Source: Rosa chinensis (lineage: Eukaryota; Streptophyta; Magnoliopsida; Rosales; Rosaceae). From it: a stretch of DNA of 64,000 bases. Numbering within the stretch: the first letter of the stretch is position 1; each line of letters starts with the position of its first letter. This document shows, one piece after another, positions 46,102 through 57,198 of the stretch. The notes beneath the pieces were generated by a model that searched no databases, was not told the origin of the DNA, and was given only the letters and a program-made list of their open reading frames with translations. A program made the translations under genes and the position numbers. Location: positions 44,496,384 through 44,560,383 of the forward strand of contig NC_037093.1 of assembly GCF_002994745.2 (NCBI RefSeq). Direction: 5' to 3'.

Positions 46102-46396
46102 AAAATAATGTATTAACTATTAAGACATAAAAAGACGAAAATATCCTCCAACTAACAGTTTCTGTAACGGAGCTAATGGCTCCAGATACCCTTCTTCGGT
46201 CGGGGTCAGAATCTCAGGTACCGTTTTGATATTTTCTGAACGTGAGGTACTAAAGTTTAGAATGGGGAAAAGGTCAGGTACTATACGGACGATTTTCCCT
46301 TTTTAAATTATCAACAAACTTTGTCAACTTATATAAAATTAAATCTGTTTCTAATAGAAAGTTTCTATTGGGAGGACCTCCAAATTTTCTCTCAAG

Positions 46397-46784
46397 TACA
46401 GGTGTGTAAAATAGGGTACAAACCGGCCAAACTGACCGATAAATATGGTTGGGTTAAGATTTTTTAACTTTGAAAATTGAAAGCCGGTCTAGTACCTACT
46501 AAACCATTTATGTACTGGGTTGGGTTGGTTTCTCTTGTGCTTCAACTGCGGAATCCAAATCGACCAGTATTTTTTTAAATATAATAGGGAAAAGTTTTAA
46601 ATTTATATACATAATAAATATATATTTATTTGTCTAGTTTGTTGTAAGTAAGTTTTAAATCAATCCAAAAAAAAAAAAGTGAGTTCTAAATCTCCAATTA
46701 TAATTTTATTCTCAAATGATATACTATCATACTGAATCTAAGACCCAAAAGCCTAGAACCCTAGTATATAATAGCTATAATTCC
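46397..46784 (-). mobile_element. hAT relative, first half
   Basis: It matches, in reverse, the right part of the hAT element at 10134-10923: TACAAACCGGCCAAAC, then GAAAGCCGGT, the TATTCTCAAATGATATACTA block and AAGCCTAGAA. The sequence stops at a 5-bp ATTCC where a solo LTR is inserted, and continues after it at 47808. Confidence 0.8.
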
Positions 46785-47807
46785 TGCTTCAACTCTCTCG
46801 AGAGGGGTCAAGTCCAGCTAAACACGGGATGTCGTGGTATTCTACTATTGCTATCGGTCTTGTTTATCTACTAAACTAGGGCTGACACTTGGTTTGGTAA
46901 TTACCAAACCAACCGAATACCAACCGATGTTTTAAGTTTGGTAAACCAATTTTTTGGTAACCGAGACCGATAAAACCGAAATCGAAAAATACCGAAAAAG
47001 TTGGTTTGGTTTTGGTAAATACCGAATCTACCGATTATCTAAATATTAGCTTTATATACTATGGTTTTCAATACACATACATGTATATTAAGAAATAAAC
47101 ATAAAAAATTTCATAATAGTATGAACATTACTACATATACTACATTAACAGTACATGTATTTTAAGTAACCTAGTCAAAGATGGTTAAATAACCTAGTTT
47201 TATTAAAAATAACTCAAACTTGATGTCATATATACAAAAGAAAGCTATAATTATGAGATGAGTACAAAGTTTACGACTATAAAATTGAATAACTTAGTTT
47301 TGTTCGTTCTAATTTTAATTACAAAGAATTAGTTGTTCTAAAGTTGGTAATACCGAATTTGGTAGTTATGATTAAAAACCGAAAATTTTAGTTGGTAATT
47401 GGTAGCTCAAGTTTGAAATCGAAAGTTTTGATTTTGAAGTTGGTAATACCTATAACTGATTCGAACCAACCAAGTGACATCCCTATACAAACAGACGAAG
47501 GTCAGAGGGAAGACCGAGTGTGCCGGCCTGCAACGCTCTGATGCCTAAGTCAGTATCGTTATAAGATAATGATAATGGAAAGTGATAGTAAACAGTTACC
47601 TCTTTGGGTTGTTGGAGATGCCCTTATAGTAGCACATTTGTGGGAGTCTGGCTCTGTTTCTTTCGGTGTGGGACGCTCGGGATCCCAATATCGCCCCGTG
47701 ACATATCGGGATCGCCAACTGGGGGCTTTACTTACTTCTTATATTGGCGATACGAGTCTTGTGCTTCCGATACTTGTGCCTAGGACGTATGTACGTGCAT
47801 ACCAACA
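46785..47807. repeat. solo LTR of a gypsy element, split by a second hAT
   Basis: It begins TGCTTCAACT and ends ATACCAACA, flanked on both sides by ATTCC (46780-46784 and 47808-47812), the 5-bp duplication expected of LTR element insertion. Without the inner hAT the LTR is about 410 bp. GTCAGAGGGAAGACCG followed by GATGCCTAAGT relates it to the LTR at 12490-13007. The internal region was probably lost by LTR-LTR recombination. Confidence 0.8.
46877..47485. mobile_element. second hAT-like element inside the solo LTR
   Basis: Ends TAGGGCTGACACTTGGTTTG and, inverted, TAGGGATGTCACTTGGTTGG are a good terminal inverted repeat. The flanks TACTAAAC and TACAAACA are only roughly alike, so the 8-bp duplication is imperfect. 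The interior repeats ACCGAATACC-type motifs and encodes nothing. Confidence 0.75.
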
Positions 47808-47985
47808 ATTCCTTTGATCATCTCTCTCAATCTCTTATTCTCTAACCTTTAATACTACCATATTAAACTAGCATTGGTGATTGATGATCACTTTGAATCT
47901 ATGTAGATTTTGGTTTTTGAATATTAGTTTTGGATTTTTATTATTGAATTTTTAATTTAGATTTTGTTCTTTAATAGAATTTTTA
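47808..47985 (-). mobile_element. hAT relative, second half
   Basis: CTCTCAATCTCTTATTCTCT, then AACCTTTAATACTACC and TTTTTGAATATTAGTTTTGG, match the reverse of 10375-10560 in the hAT at 10134. The outer end is missing: near 47985 another repeat end starts. Confidence 0.8.
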
Positions 47986-48175
47986 TTAGGGTCCTTGACC
48001 CAAAGCTCCAAAATCAACCAAAATTATCTCACTTACTCCATCAACAAATTTTTGTCTCACATACACAATTTAACAACAAATAACTATTTTACCCTCAACT
48101 ATTTTGGGTTTGAATATAACAATCAAAATTTCATAGAATTCCCACTCCAAGAATTAATTGGCTAACCCCATATCT
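47986..48175. repeat. orphan terminal-repeat end shared with 62140-62262
   Basis: GGGTCCTTGACCCAAAGC, then CCAAAATCAACCAAAATTAT and CTCACTTA, match the reverse complement of 62262-62140 (AGGGTCTTTGACCCAAAG). It is a diverged copy of the same element end, probably MULE-like. No partner arm was found nearby. Confidence 0.55.
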
Positions 48176-48206
48176 TTCATATCAAAACTAGAATTTTGCA
48201 TCTTCT

Positions 48207-51200
48207 TTATGGAGTTAATGATGTCTTTGTTGGTTCCATTATTAGCATGTCATCCACATATAGACACACAATCACATAAGTATTTTTGATTTGCTTAAAG
48301 TTGTCAAATTCGTTTATGGAAAAATCATAAGACATCATTGAATTATCGAATTTCTCATGCCATTGTTTTGAGGCTTGTTTAAGTCCATACAAGTTTGCAA
48401 ACTTTCTTCTCTTGACCTTTGAATATGAACCCTTCAGGTTGTTTCATATAAATTTCTTCCTCTAAAAATGCCGTTTTGACATCCACCATTTAAAAATGCC
48501 GTTTTGACATCCATTTGATGTATTTCCAGATTATATATAGCAACAATTGCTATTAACATTCAGATGGAAGTAATTCTAGTGACAGGAGAGTAAGTATCAA
48601 AGAACTCAAGACCTTCTTTTTGACGATACCCTTTTGCTACTAACCGAGCCTTATATTTGTGAATGGTACCATCTGGTCTTAGTTTCTTTTTGAATATCCA
48701 TTTGTATCTAATTGGTTTATTTCCAGGTGGTAAATCAACCAATTTCCATGTATTTTTATTCTTAATGGATTCTACTTCACTTTGAATTGCCTCCTTCTAA
48801 TAGGGTGCTTCTGATGACTCAATTGCAGCCTTGTATGTTTGAGGTTCTTCTTTAGTTATAAACGTCATAAAGTTTGGTCTAAAATCTTTTGCAACCTTTG
48901 CTCTTTTACTTCTTCGTGGTTCCAAATCTTGATCATGAACCTTAGAAGTACATGCATCATTTTCATTATTTTCGGCAAGTATTCTTTCATCTTCATGTAC
49001 TCGTTTTCTGCTAGTACATGATCTATCTTTGAATGGAAATATATCCTCAAAGAATTCAGCCTCAGCAGACTCAATGATAGTGTTTACTTGTGTTTCCACA
49101 TTTTTAGATTTGTGAACCAAAAACTGATATGCAGCACTATTATTTGCATGACCAATAAACACGCAATCCACCGTTTTTGGTCCAAGCTTTTGCCTATTTG
49201 GAAGAGGAATTTGAACCTTTACAAGACAACCCCACACTTTCATAGTTTTATATGTAGGCAATCTTCCTTTCCAGATTTCATAGGGAGATTGTTCACTCTT
49301 TTTATAAGAAATTCTATTAACAATTGTGTTTGTAGCAAGGAGTGCTTCACCCCACAGATTGTGTAGTGCACCTAAACTGGTCAACGTGGAATTAATCATA
49401 TCCTTCAATGTTCTATTTTTAGGTTCAGCAACCCATTTTTCATTGAGGTATAATGTGCAATTGTTTGATGCACAATTCCATGTATAAAACAAAATTCAAA
49501 AAACTCATTAGATTCGTATTCACCACCTCGGTCTGATCTTAGAATTTTGATTCTCTTGTCTAATTGATTTTCCGCTTCTGCTTTGTATATCTTGAACATA
49601 TTCAAAGCTTCATCTTGCTATTTATCAAATAGACACAGCAAAACTTGCTGCAATCATCAATGAATGATATATAGTAATTCTTTCCTCCACGAGTTGGAGT
49701 TGATTTAAAATCACAAAGGTCACTATGAATCAATCCAAGTACTTCATTGGATTTTTCAATAGATTTATAAGAGTGCTTGCATACTTTGATTCAATGCAGA
49801 TCTCACATTTATGTTTATCACTATCATTAGGATTGCACTTAGAAAACAGTCCCAAATTCACCATTCTTTTCAATAAGCGATGATTAACATAGCCTAGTCT
49901 AGCATGCCATAAATTAAAGGAGTCAAGTAAGTAGATAGAAGCAGTGCTATTGCTTGCACTATTATTATTAATAGTAGGTAGTACATTAACTTTGAAAAGC
50001 CCCCTCATAAGGTAGCTCCTTCCTACATACATCCCACCCTTGGTAAGTACAAACTTATCTGATTCAAATACTAACTTCAAGCCTTTGTTGCTAAGAAGGG
50101 AACCAGAAATTAGATTCTTTCAAATCTCAGGAACATGCAGCACATTAGTGAGTGTGAGTTCTTTTCCGGAAGTGAGTTTGGGAACCACATTTCCCTTTCC
50201 TTCAATAGCAGTAGTATTAGCATTCCCATGTACAGATTTTCTCCACCTGATACTTGTTCATATATAGCAAACATGTTCTTTTCAGCACACACATGCCTTG
50301 TTGAACCTGTGTCAACCCACCATTCATTAGTATTAGTCATTAGTTTGACCTCAGACACAACAACAACAAACTGATCTTCTGCCATATTTGCTTGGTTAGA
50401 AGTTCTAGAATTCCCTTCCTTCTTGTGGCGGCAAATCGGCAATCCTTGGCTCTATGACCAGGCTTCCCACACACCCAGCAGCCACCTTGAATTTTCTTCT
50501 TGAAAGTATTTGCCTTTAAGGCAGTGAATGCTCTTTTGGCAGCAGCCTTCCCCTTCTTCTTTTGATTGTGAGGGAACTTAGTCTTGGAGGTGCTGCCTTC
50601 AACTACATTGACTTTTGCTTCATATCATATTTCTCATTCTTGCAGTGATCCTCTTCCACATGAAGTTTGAGAATAAACTCATCAAGGTTCATATCTTCAG
50701 TTAGATGCTTAAGATATATTTTGAAATCCTTCCAAGAAGGGGTAATTTTTCAATGATTGAACCAACAAGAAAAGTCTCGTTTAGGCCTATACCTTCATCA
50801 TCTAACTCTTGAACAATGATCTGGATTTCCTCCACTTGCTTCACAACAGAGTTGGTGTCGTTCATCCTAAAGTTCAGGAACCTACCAATGATGAACTTCT
50901 TGGCACTTGCAACCTCAGATTTGTACTTCTTATCGAGGGATTTCCATAACTCCTTAGCCATCTTGAATGATGAATAGACATCATACAAAGAATCACCTAA
51001 GACATTCATAATGTAATTCTTGCATAGGAACTCGCTTTGATTCCATGCTTCAACAGCCTTAAGAGTTACAGCAGGGATGTCTCCCTCTTTTGGTACTTGA
51101 GGAGCCTCAGAAGTAATGACTTGGGCCAAGTTCAACGTTGTCAAGTAGAACAACATCTTTTGCTGCCATCTTTTGAAATCCACACCTTTGAATTTCTTAG

Positions 51201-51246
51201 GCTTCTCAATGTGGGATTTGACACCAACAACAATTGATTGGTCCAT
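48207..51246 (-). pseudogene. copia gag-pol polyprotein remnant
   Basis: Gag starts MDQSIVVGVKSHIEKPKKF at 51246. A CCHC knuckle (CWVCGKPGHRAKDC) is at about 50490-50445, protease WWVDTGSTRHVC near 50320, integrase HHCC (WHARLGYVNHRLLKR, CEICIESKYA) near 49910-49780, and the integrase core LRSDRGGEYES near 49530. Reverse-transcriptase blocks are KPIRYKWIFKKKLRPDGT, ARLVAKGYRQKEGL, MYGLKQASKQWHEKFD and CLYVDDML (48260). The polyprotein is split by several frame changes, and the C-terminal RNase H is lost. Confidence 0.88.
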
Positions 51247-51271
51247 TGTATGATAAATTTCTGTCTTAGAT

Positions 51272-51486
51272 TGTTAGAACAGAGGATAAGTTTTGGCCCA
51301 AGGCCCATCTTTGATATATATAGAGTCCGGCTACGGTGCAGACATCTGTTCCTTGCAAACGGTACGGGTTTCCCGTTTTCCCCCACTTTCCGATCACATT
51401 TTCACATCTTAACCGTTCAGTTTTTAGGAAAGTAGGTGAAAACCGGAAATCCGTACCGAAATTTTGATACGGACGTCTGCACCTGA

Positions 51487-51522
<36 letters not shown>

Positions 51523-51655
51523 TACACAGTAGCGTTTGCCTCCACCCATTGGGCATTTCCACTCTCTCTTAACAAGTGTTCAAAGGGAACACTTATCAGG
51601 ACAAGTGCCTTAAACCTTTTCTTAGATGTGGGAGTCCCTCCCACATTCTCCAACA
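51272..51655 (-). repeat. 5' LTR of copia element 3, with inserted MITE
   Basis: On the minus strand it starts TGTTGGAGAATGTGGGAGG and ends CTCTGTTCTAACA, 25 bp before the gag start. It contains a 149-bp MITE and a TA microsatellite (51490-51520). Confidence 0.7.
51335..51483. mobile_element. 149-bp MITE inside the LTR
   Basis: GGTGCAGACATC at the left is mirrored by GACGTCTGCACC at the right. An inner inverted pair, CGGTACGGGTTTCCCGTTTT and AAAACCGGAAATCCGTACCG, makes almost the whole element a hairpin. Confidence 0.75.
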
Positions 51656-52889
51656 CTATTTTGGGCTTGCTTTTGTTTCCAAGGATAAGCTCGCATCTCT
51701 TTCCTGTTAGGTGATTCTAATGGCGGCCCAATAGTTCCTTTAAAACCATGTTTGTAGTAAATTAGATTTTTGGGGCCAAATATAAGGGAATACACCTGCA
51801 CAAATCTACTCCTTCAGGAAAAATGTGACGTGGATGAAGCACAACCAAGTGTCAAGATTACTTGACCAGATATATGACTGGAAACCAAATTTCTCAAAAA
51901 AAAGCTGAAACTAATGATTGTTTGTAGATAACGATCGGTTAAAAAGTAAAAGAATAAGTCAATGAGTAAAAAAAACGAGGGGCATCCTAGACATACTCCA
52001 CATATCTCAAATTGTATAAGATAATGAACCGTAATTGACTATTTTCCTTAGAATGAACTGGAAGTTAAGAACAAAGGGTGAAGTTTTGCCACCATGGCCT
52101 AAATATTAGCCACCCACCGCCTACTATAAGAGATCTCATCGGCGAAGACCTGACTGAACTTACCTAGCTTATAAGTTAAGACATTGACCTCCCGAATCTT
52201 TAAGAAGTGAAAGGATCGAGATCATGGATTAAGTTGTTGGGGTAAACCTCATATCTTACCCTCGTATTAATGAATTATCTCTGAGATTGTATAACATGTC
52301 CAGTACTCACCGAAAAATACTGATATATCTCCATTGAGGGACTGAACTGATGAAACCCTAAAAGTAGTATTAATGAATTATCTCTGAAATACAATAACAT
52401 GTCCAGTAGTCACCGAAAAACACTTATACATCTCCGTCGAGTGATTGAACTGATGAAACCCTAAAAGTACAAGGTAGACAGCAAAATTTAGTCCTTTTGC
52501 TTTTCATCTTTCCTTTTCTCAATCTACTGAGGATGGGTCCTTAGGCATTTGCTCTACTTAAATAGGACTGAACTTACACATGCAAGTTTTCCATTTTGAC
52601 CAATTCAAGCATTTTCGTTTGATACCTTTCAATTCTAGGTCCTATACTAATTACTTCGAAACGCTTGCAAATGCTTTTTCTTTCTATCATGTCCATTTAA
52701 GCTAATTTTGACTATAGGGTTCAATGCTTGCCATGTGATATCCACATGCATCTATATGACTATAGAAACATAACCACTGGTAGTGTTTATGCAAGGAATT
52801 ACCTAATTTTGACACTATTTATACCACATTAGATTTTTGTTCTGCTGCGACTACAATCATTTGCTATTGTTTTATTTGTAGCAATTTAG
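51656..52889. other. intergenic and promoter region with a 103-bp duplication
   Basis: Mostly AT-rich and non-coding. A tandem duplication lies at 52264-52469: GTATTAATGAATTATCTCTG starts at 52264 and 52367. The last few hundred bases are presumably the promoter of the small secreted-protein gene. No clear TATA box was chosen. Confidence 0.55.
52264..52469. repeat. 103-bp tandem duplication
   Basis: Two copies, each from GTATTAATGAATTATC to ACTGATGAAACCCTAAAAGTA, about 85-90 percent alike by eye. Confidence 0.85.
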
Positions 52890-53312
52890 ATGCGACAGAG
52901 TACAAAAATGGTCTTCAGAACTGTGCTCTTCTTCTTCTTCGCCATTCTCTTAGTTACTACAAGGGTAACTCATACATTAGTTATTTTCATGTGTGTACAC
53001 AAAGGGACACGTACATGCACTTTCTCTTTAATTAGTACTTTCACTTTCATATATTCAATAATATATGGCATTCTTGTCTCTGTAGGTTTCAGCTGATGAG
53101 TTTGAGAACGAAAAGGCCAAGAAGCCGAAGGTACATTTTTATATATATGGTTGTATATAACTTTAAATTAGGGATGGTGATACTACATGAACTTTAAAAC
53201 ATCTATGTGTGTGATTTCAGACACCAACTCCCAGCGACTTACACACTCCACCACTTCCCGTAGATAAGGTTAGCGTCTACTACATTACTATATAAGACAT
53301 GTACTCATGTAC

Positions 53313-53352
<40 letters not shown>

Positions 53353-56300
53353 TAATTGATTGTTGCTAATGCCATTGTTTTATTGTTGTTGTTCTCATAT
53401 TCTTATTATTACTAAGGGAAAAATGCACCAACAATGTCTAGAGACTTTGAGGACTGTCAAAATGATACCTGGACTTTCAAACGTATCAATGTGATACCTG
53501 AACTTCTATTTTGCTGTCAATATCGTACCCACGTCAAGTTTCCGTCACGGCTCTGTTAAATTTATCACATGTGAGGCACGTGAGGTACAGAATGAAGGTA
53601 AAAAGATTGATTTGCCCATATAACTGACATTTTAATTTATTTATTTTTTGGTAAAAACATTTTACATTTTTTTAATAAAAATGATCTATTTACCTTTAAT
53701 TCTTTTAATTAATTTTTTTTTACCCCTCCACCTCTCGTCTTCTTCCTCTCCCCTCGATCAACCACTCTCTAAAAAGAGTGACTTCTCTCGCCGATTCCTC
53801 CCACAACAACACCTCAATACTCCTTGATTTCAGGCACACGGCGCCGACGCAGTTGACCTCGACGAAAGGATCGGCGGCGCACTCCATTGACCTCCATCAT
53901 CTGTCATTCATTTTGGAAGACGAAATTGAAATTGAAATTGGGAAATTGGGATTGGGATTTGGATTTGGATTTGGATATGGATTGGGTTCTCTGTAAACTT
54001 TGACAGTACTCAAAGCGGGATTGCGGCTCCGACTACCGCTCGGGGTTCTGATCATAGTCGCTGGCTTGGCGTTGGATTGGACTAAAGCGGCGTGTTGAGC
54101 GACGGCGGGATTGAAGTCGGATTTCGATTGGAGTTCGAATTTGGGGCCGAGTGATAGTTCTTGTTCGCTGACCTTGGTTTGGATCGGATTGTCCGGATTT
54201 GAATTTAGGTAGGTGGGTGAGAGTGATTCAAGAGGCCTCCTACTGGTCTCTCTCCCCTCTATTCTCCCTCAACCACGTTGTGCACCAAAATCACCCTCTT
54301 GATTGTTGGTTCAACCAAATTTGTTTCTTTCTGTTTTGCTTTGCTTTGCTACTGTTCGCTCAAAAATCGTCTCGGCCACGTGTCACTGGGCCGAGGTCTT
54401 CTTTGGCTTACACGTGTCCTTCTGGAGTGGTGACGTGTGCGCGGGCGTGCCAACTCGCGGCTGGTAGGCCGAGCGAGGTTTTGTTGTAGATTGTAGATCT
54501 TGCGCTGATGTGACTTCTGATCAGTTGATTGTGGGCCGAGGAAGGATCGATCTCGGCCGCGGGGTTCTCTCTGCCTTGAATGAAAGGACTTTAGCACGGA
54601 TCGGCCTTAACTAGCCGCAGTCTTCGTGCTGTGTAACTCGGTGATTGAGGTGAAAGTGATTCTTTTTTTGTGATTTTATATTTTGTACAAAGTAAATAAC
54701 GTAAAGTAAACGACAGAAAATAAAAGTGCAGGAAGATAAACTGCTTGAATGTAAAGAGCAACAAAGTAAAGTGCAGGAAAGATAAATACCAGTAAAGAAA
54801 GCGATAAGATAAACACGTAAAGATTGATAAGTTTTGCTGAAATGTTGAAATGTATTGAGATAAAATTTGAGTAATCGCGTAAAGCGTTTGGTCGAGGACC
54901 TCTAACAATGAATCCTATGGTCCTTTTTATAGTGAAGCTAAACTACTGAATGAAGGAAAAGAAACAATCTCAGCCTTTACAGTTAAGACTGCATTGATTA
55001 CAAATAGAACAGTATTCATGTTTGTGATATCGTTATCAATGATTAATTTTATTATGAGCAATCAATCAGGTCTTGTAACTGATGATTGGCAATAACACCT
55101 CCTGATGCTCATTCAAGTTAATTGCCCCAAACTTCGGTAACGTTTCTCCTGACAATCAACCTCTTTGACGTGTCGCGGCTAACTAGCCGCGGTCATTCAT
55201 TATGACTTGTGGGTCCGCGGCCATTCACTATGCCTGATTCATTTGGTCTCTCCCGATCTAATAACGGTTCTCTGCACACGTTATCTTTGGTCATAAATTT
55301 GACAATAAACATTTAATGTGCCGCGGCTAATTGAGAATCAACTTTGTAAATCTTTAATGTGCAGCAGCTAATTAGCCGCGGATATTCATTACGCTGTGTG
55401 GGTCGGGCCCACCTATCTGCCACGTGAGCCTTGCCAAATATTGGTTCAAACAGCTACTGATGATTCAACTTTCAAGCAAGCAGCTTTTGTACTTCATTTG
55501 AAAAATTTGCTATTTCCTTCCCAGGAAAGTTAGTTGAGCTTTTATGAGTGGATTTCCTTTCGGATTTTGATAGTTTGGGGTTGGGTTATGTTAGCTATTC
55601 CAACAAGTTGATCAGTTTTCTAATCCTACCCTGTTACCATTGTACTTTTGGACTGATATTTGACTTGTGTTAATTATCTCTAGATTTAGCTAGCCCTGCA
55701 TTCTCTGAAAACTTATCCTAATACTCGGATGATGATGATGATGAATATCTAGTGCTATTTCACCCTCTTGATTGTTGGTTTAATTTGAGATCAATGGCTA
55801 GAATGGGTTTCTTCCAAATTGAAGCTCAATCCCACATCAGTCTCTCTTCTTTCGAAAGCTCAAGTGGGTTTGCTGGGTTTAAGAAGATGAACATGAACAA
55901 TTGCTAGGATTTTTTTTTTTGGGCATTTTTGCTGGGTTTAAGAGGATGAACATGAAGAATTGCTAGGTTCAAATATTTCATCTTGATCACTGTCACTAAG
56001 GTGGGAGTGGTCGTGGAGGAGGAAAGGTGGCTAAGCTAGATTTGGAGATGGAGTTTCGGGTGGAGATTCAGTGGGTATCCAAATCCAAATGAAATTTGAA
56101 TTAGCTCTAATATATTCCTAAAGAATCCAAATCCAAATTGAAGTAGATCATAATGAATAGGTTTCTTTGAATTTCATGGTCAGGGAAGTTTTGATTTTTG
56201 ATTCATGGTCAGAATGTATTGGATTGGGTAATAGAACAAAGCAAAAAAATTTATTCTACTTTTATTTTTAATGTAATAATTATTCAGTTTTTATTTTTAA

Positions 56301-56559
56301 TTTTGAATTAATTCATTCAAAATTTGATGGAGAGAAAAAGTCATTTTTGCCCTCATTTTGCACCCCACGTGTGTCACACGTGGTCAGAATTAACAGCACC
56401 GTGACGGAAAGTTGTCATAGGTACGACATTGACAACAAAATAGAAGTTCGGGTATCACATTGATACATTTGAAAATCCAGGTATCATTTTGATAGTCCTC
56501 AGAGTCTCCAAACACTGTTGGTGCATTTTTTCCTATTACTAATTTCAATTAATTCCATA

Positions 56560-56602
<43 letters not shown>

Positions 56603-57198
56603 TGGTAAGTTTGGAGTTTATTGATTTCATTTTCTTTATAGGTTTACGGTGACCAGAAACAACTAGGGTCGTTGATCAATTGGTTGAGGCAAGCGGCCAT
56701 GCAAGCGGCCAAAGAAGCGGCCAAACAAGAAGCCAAAGCAGCGGCCAAAGAGGCAGGCAAAGAAGTGGGGGTACGGATTTACGTAGTATTGAATTCTCTT
56801 TATCATAAGGATATGCTAGTAACTGATGCAGTAATAAATAAGCTAAGATCAACTCAAACAGTTTCCCTATAATTTCTCTATTATAGGGAAGCAAAAATTA
56901 AAGTCTCCAAAAAAAATTCTGCTCCAACTCCAACAGATTCTCTATTTTACAGATTCCATAATTCTTCCCTAAATCATTCCCCTCTAAATTCTTCTTTGTT
57001 CTATTGTTCTTTAGTTTTTTTTTTTTCTCTCCCATAATCAACTTATGTATTTGAATTTGTGGATACAAAGGCTAAATTCATTTTTGATGATACAATTAAA
57101 TTGGTGGAATTAGATGCGGTTTAACATTATATACTACATTCTGCTTTCAGAAAGATGTAATGGACACCATCAGTGGCGGTGACGCTCACAGTCCATAA
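52890..57198 (+). CDS. small secreted Ala/Lys/Glu-rich protein, family unknown
   Basis: Five exons, 52890-52964, 53086-53130, 53221-53268, 56642-56770 and 57151-57198, all with GT-AG borders and all a multiple of three long, give 114 residues. Residues 1-32 are a clear signal peptide (RTVLFFFFAILLVTTRVSA). A charged linker and a Pro-rich stretch (TPTPSDLHTPPLPVDK) follow. Residues 66-102 are a predicted amphipathic helix of AAKEAAKQEAK-like repeats resembling 11-mer LEA motifs, and the end is DTISGGDAHSP. It has no cysteine, so it is not a defensin. Intron 3 was enlarged to 3.4 kb by a MULE. I do not recognise the family: a secreted LEA-like or amphipathic peptide is possible. No transcript evidence is available here. 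Confidence 0.65.
53318..53350. repeat. TA microsatellite in intron 3
   Basis: A TA run upstream of MULE 2. A second TA run (about 56568-56600) stands at the other side of the MULE, both within the original intron. Confidence 0.85.
54353..55452. repeat. solo LTR inside MULE 2
   Basis: The 1.1-kb block starts TGTTCGCTCAAAAATCG, ends TTGGTTCAAACA, and is flanked on both sides by GCTAC (54348-54352 and 55453-55457). It has repeated AGCCGCGG and CACGTG words. It is younger than the MULE it sits in. No internal retrotransposon coding region remains. Confidence 0.85.
55871..55970. repeat. short direct duplication inside MULE 2
   Basis: TGCTGGGTTTAAGAAGATGA, ending CAATTGCTAGG, at about 55871-55908 recurs as TGCTGGGTTTAAGAGGATGA at about 55930-55967, separated by a T run. 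Confidence 0.8.

Larger units (their letters stand above)
44591..46299. mobile_element. Pack-MULE 1 carrying a PDK1 fragment
   Basis: The terminal inverted repeats of about 170 bp start GGGAAAATCGTCCGTA at the left and mirror it as CGGACGATTTTCCC at the right. They share inner blocks such as AAAATATCAAAACGGTACCT. The element is flanked by a perfect 9-bp duplication TTTTTAAAT, the signature of Mutator-like transposition. No transposase is present. Inside, on the minus strand, lies a piece of a PDK1 kinase gene, then unrecognised GC-rich sequence, and a GA microsatellite just inside the right arm. Confidence 0.9.
48180..51655 (-). mobile_element. Ty1/copia retrotransposon 3, truncated in RT
   Basis: A different copia family from elements 1 and 2. 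On the minus strand: LTR (51655-51272), gag, zinc knuckle, protease, integrase, and reverse transcriptase up to the YVDDML core, then truncated near 48180. RNase H and the 3' LTR are missing. Coding pieces are longer and better preserved than in elements 1 and 2, so it looks younger, but it still has stops and frame changes. Confidence 0.88.
53416..56533. mobile_element. MULE 2 in intron 3 of the small secreted-protein gene
   Basis: The ends GGGAAAAATGCACCAACA (left) and, inverted, GGAAAAAATGCACCAACA (right) open terminal inverted repeats of about 200 bp, which share blocks such as TCAAAATGATACCTGGA. A perfect 9-bp duplication TATTACTAA flanks it (53407-53415, 56534-56542). No transposase is present. 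The interior includes GC-rich, possibly captured sequence (53740-54240) that I cannot assign, and a solo LTR. Confidence 0.92.
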
